Shown here: one piece after another, positions 5,856 through 6,667 of the stretch
Position numbering within the stretch: position 1 is the stretch's first letter
How the letters are laid out: every line of letters begins with the position of its first letter
Assembly (NCBI GenBank): GCA_045606465.1
Contig: JAZURZ010000101.1
Coordinates: 1-6,667 of the forward strand
DNA from: CAKSQL01 sp045606465
GTDB taxonomy: Bacteria; Bacillota; Clostridia; UBA1381
Reading direction: 5' to 3'
Length of the DNA stretch: 6,667 nt
Program-made: the position numbers and the translations under genes
The notes under the pieces: model-generated
What the model was told of the DNA's origin: nothing
Databases searched by the model: none
Seen by the model: the letters and a program-made list of their open reading frames with translations, nothing else

Positions 5856-5896
5856 AAATTTCCACAGCCCTTCCGCCCACAAATCTTTTTTAGCTC

Positions 5897-5926
5897 TATG
5901 CTTTGTCTATGGGCTGACAAAGCATA
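5897..5926 (-). promoter_or_regulatory. Perfect 11-bp hairpin in the phosphatase-trk operon leader
   Basis: On the minus strand, TATGCTTTGTC, an 8-nt loop AGCCCATA, and GACAAAGCATA form a perfect stem-loop about 41 nt before the start codon. It is followed by an A-run rather than a U-tract, so it is not a terminator. The loop AGCCC can pair with GGGCT at 5870-5866, just before the start codon, which would form a pseudoknot. I do not see the conserved ydaO (c-di-AMP) riboswitch core often found before K+ transport genes. Confidence 0.6.
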
Positions 5927-5998
5927 TAAAACAATTTATTTTAATGACTTAATCTAATCTGGCACAAATTTATAGTTTTTCTTCATTCTTTATTTTGT

Positions 5999-6027
5999 AT
6001 TTTACCATATTTTTTTAATAAAAACAA
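5999..6027 (-). promoter_or_regulatory. Promoter for the phosphatase-trkA-trkH operon
   Basis: On the minus strand, TTGTTT (6027-6022), 17 bp and TAAAAT (6004-5999) form a moderate sigma-A promoter. TGG immediately before the -10 gives an extended -10. It lies directly after the terminator of the upstream gene. Transcription would start near 5992, leaving a leader of about 137 nt. Confidence 0.6.
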
Positions 6028-6040
6028 GTATATATACCCG

Positions 6041-6069
6041 AAAAATGCAGACAAAACCTTTTGTCTGCA
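6041..6069 (-). terminator. Intrinsic terminator of the patatin-like gene
   Basis: On the minus strand, TGCAGACAAAA-GG-TTTTGTCTGCA forms a perfect 11-bp inverted repeat, followed directly by TTTTT (6045-6041). It starts 3 bp past the stop codon. The opposite strand lacks a U-tract, so termination is for the minus strand only. It separates the phospholipase gene from the phosphatase-trk operon. Confidence 0.92.
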
Positions 6070-6071
6070 CT

Positions 6072-6667
6072 TTAAATATTTTCACCCAGCAAATACACAA
6101 CCGCATTGGCAGCCATCAGCTTATTGCCAAGAACTCCTGACACTATTTTATTATTAAGTCCCTCAGTTCTTTTCTCGGCAATCATTTCAATAATTTTCAC
6201 AAGCATAAGCATGTTATCTGGTTTTGACAAAAACAGATTTTCTATTGTCTTTGCTTGCGTATCCCTATATTTTCTTTTTAATGTTTTATATTTTTTTACT
6301 ACGCCTCCTGCTAAATCTTCAATTTTATATACAGCGAGATTATCTATTTTGAAAATTTGTGCGGCTATTTGGAGTCCCGACAAAATATCAGCAGAATATT
6401 TTGCTCTTGCTCTGCAATAATCCAACGAATTAAAAAAGTAGTTTTCTCCCATTAGTCTGCCAAATGCCTTATAGGTATCAAAATAGGCTTGTTTTATTGA
6501 TTTTTCTATCAAATCCCTATCAAACTCAAAAATTCCCAAGTGGGGTTTTTGGCACTTTATTGTTATTATATTAGTGTCAAAAAAACCATGATTTTTTACA
6601 ACTCCAACTCCGCCGACATCTACTGCAATAATATTTTTATAACCACGTTTTAAAAGCATTCCGACAG
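6072..6667 (-). CDS. Patatin-like phospholipase, C-terminal part (5' end outside window)
   Basis: The visible 197 residues begin VGMLLKRGYKNIIAVDVGG and run into ITIKCQKPHLGIFEFDRDLI, then KQAYFDTYKAFGRLMGENY. This matches the region just after the catalytic Asp of bacterial patatin-like proteins: a DGG-x-NLPV segment, a (K/R)GY-x-(N/D)II-x-VDVGG strand, then LG-x-(I/L)-x-FD and a GY-x-DT helix. Such proteins hydrolyse acyl esters of lipids with a Ser-Asp dyad. The GxSxG serine and the Asp lie upstream, beyond the window, so activity cannot be judged here. The ATG at 6659 is internal: the frame stays open to the edge and the homology begins before it. The last 100 residues are helical and not recognised further. 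A strong terminator follows the TAA. The assignment rests on motif recall. Confidence 0.72.
   Translation of the reverse strand, partial: VGMLLKRGYKNIIAVDVGGVGVVKNHGFFDTNIITIKCQKPHLGIFEFDRDLIEKSIKQAYFDTYKAFGRLMGENYFFNSLDYCRARAKYSADILSGLQIAAQIFKIDNLAVYKIEDLAGGVVKKYKTLKRKYRDTQAKTIENLFLSKPDNMLMLVKIIEMIAEKRTEGLNNKIVSGVLGNKLMAANAVVYLLGENI

Noticed and set aside
5856..5882. TTG start giving a phosphatase nine residues longer
   Set aside because: Low-molecular-weight phosphatases normally have the CX5R loop within about the first 15 residues, as given by the ATG at 5855. No ribosome-binding site precedes the TTG.
5897..5926. Hairpin as an intrinsic terminator
   Set aside because: Neither strand has a U-tract after the stem. 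The real terminator of the upstream gene is at 6041-6069.
5856..5998. ydaO-type c-di-AMP riboswitch before the K+ uptake genes
   Set aside because: The leader length would fit, but I could not find the conserved GC-rich core blocks of that class. A covariance-model search would settle it.

Overview
The window looks like chromosomal DNA of a low-GC Gram-positive bacterium, probably a member of the Clostridia. It is visibly AT-rich, several genes carry strong AGGAGG/GGAGG ribosome-binding sites, promoters are sigma-A type, and the protein sequences have clostridial-style family variants. This placement is inference; no taxonomic marker gene is present. Every gene lies on the minus strand, so transcription runs from high to low coordinates.

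In transcription order: (1) 6667-6072 is the C-terminal half of a patatin-like phospholipase that runs off the window, closed by a clear intrinsic terminator (6069-6041). (2) A promoter (6027-5999) and a leader of about 137 nt with a perfect 11-bp hairpin precede a low-molecular-weight protein tyrosine phosphatase (5855-5400). It is followed by trkA (5333-3975) and trkH (3965-2529), the regulatory and channel subunits of a Trk/Ktr-type K+ uptake system. (3) A perfect-consensus promoter, with a palindrome over its -10 and start point, lies between trkH and a cysK-type PLP enzyme (2457-1531). (4) A further promoter in the cysK-guaA gap drives a GMP synthase made only of the ATP-pyrophosphatase and dimerisation domains (1351-371), without the usual glutaminase domain. 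(5) Downstream of guaA, 373-161 is a compact array of short stem-loops joined by a repeated 7-nt linker in both orientations. It abuts a roughly 34-codon remnant of a SLOG/YpsA-like gene (158-57). I could assign nothing in 1-56.

The phosphatase, trkA and trkH probably form one transcript: the gaps are 66 and 9 bp, no terminator is visible, and the trkH ribosome-binding site overlaps the trkA stop codon. TrkH is the membrane K+ pathway and TrkA its cytosolic nucleotide-sensing gate. The phosphatase's link to them is unknown. cysK and guaA appear to be independently transcribed metabolic genes for cysteine and GMP synthesis.

The genes are mostly ordinary housekeeping types. The least explained parts are the stem-loop array after guaA, the structured leader of the phosphatase-trk operon, the single-subunit GMP synthase, and the active-site variants of the CysK homologue. 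I see no clear new multi-gene system.
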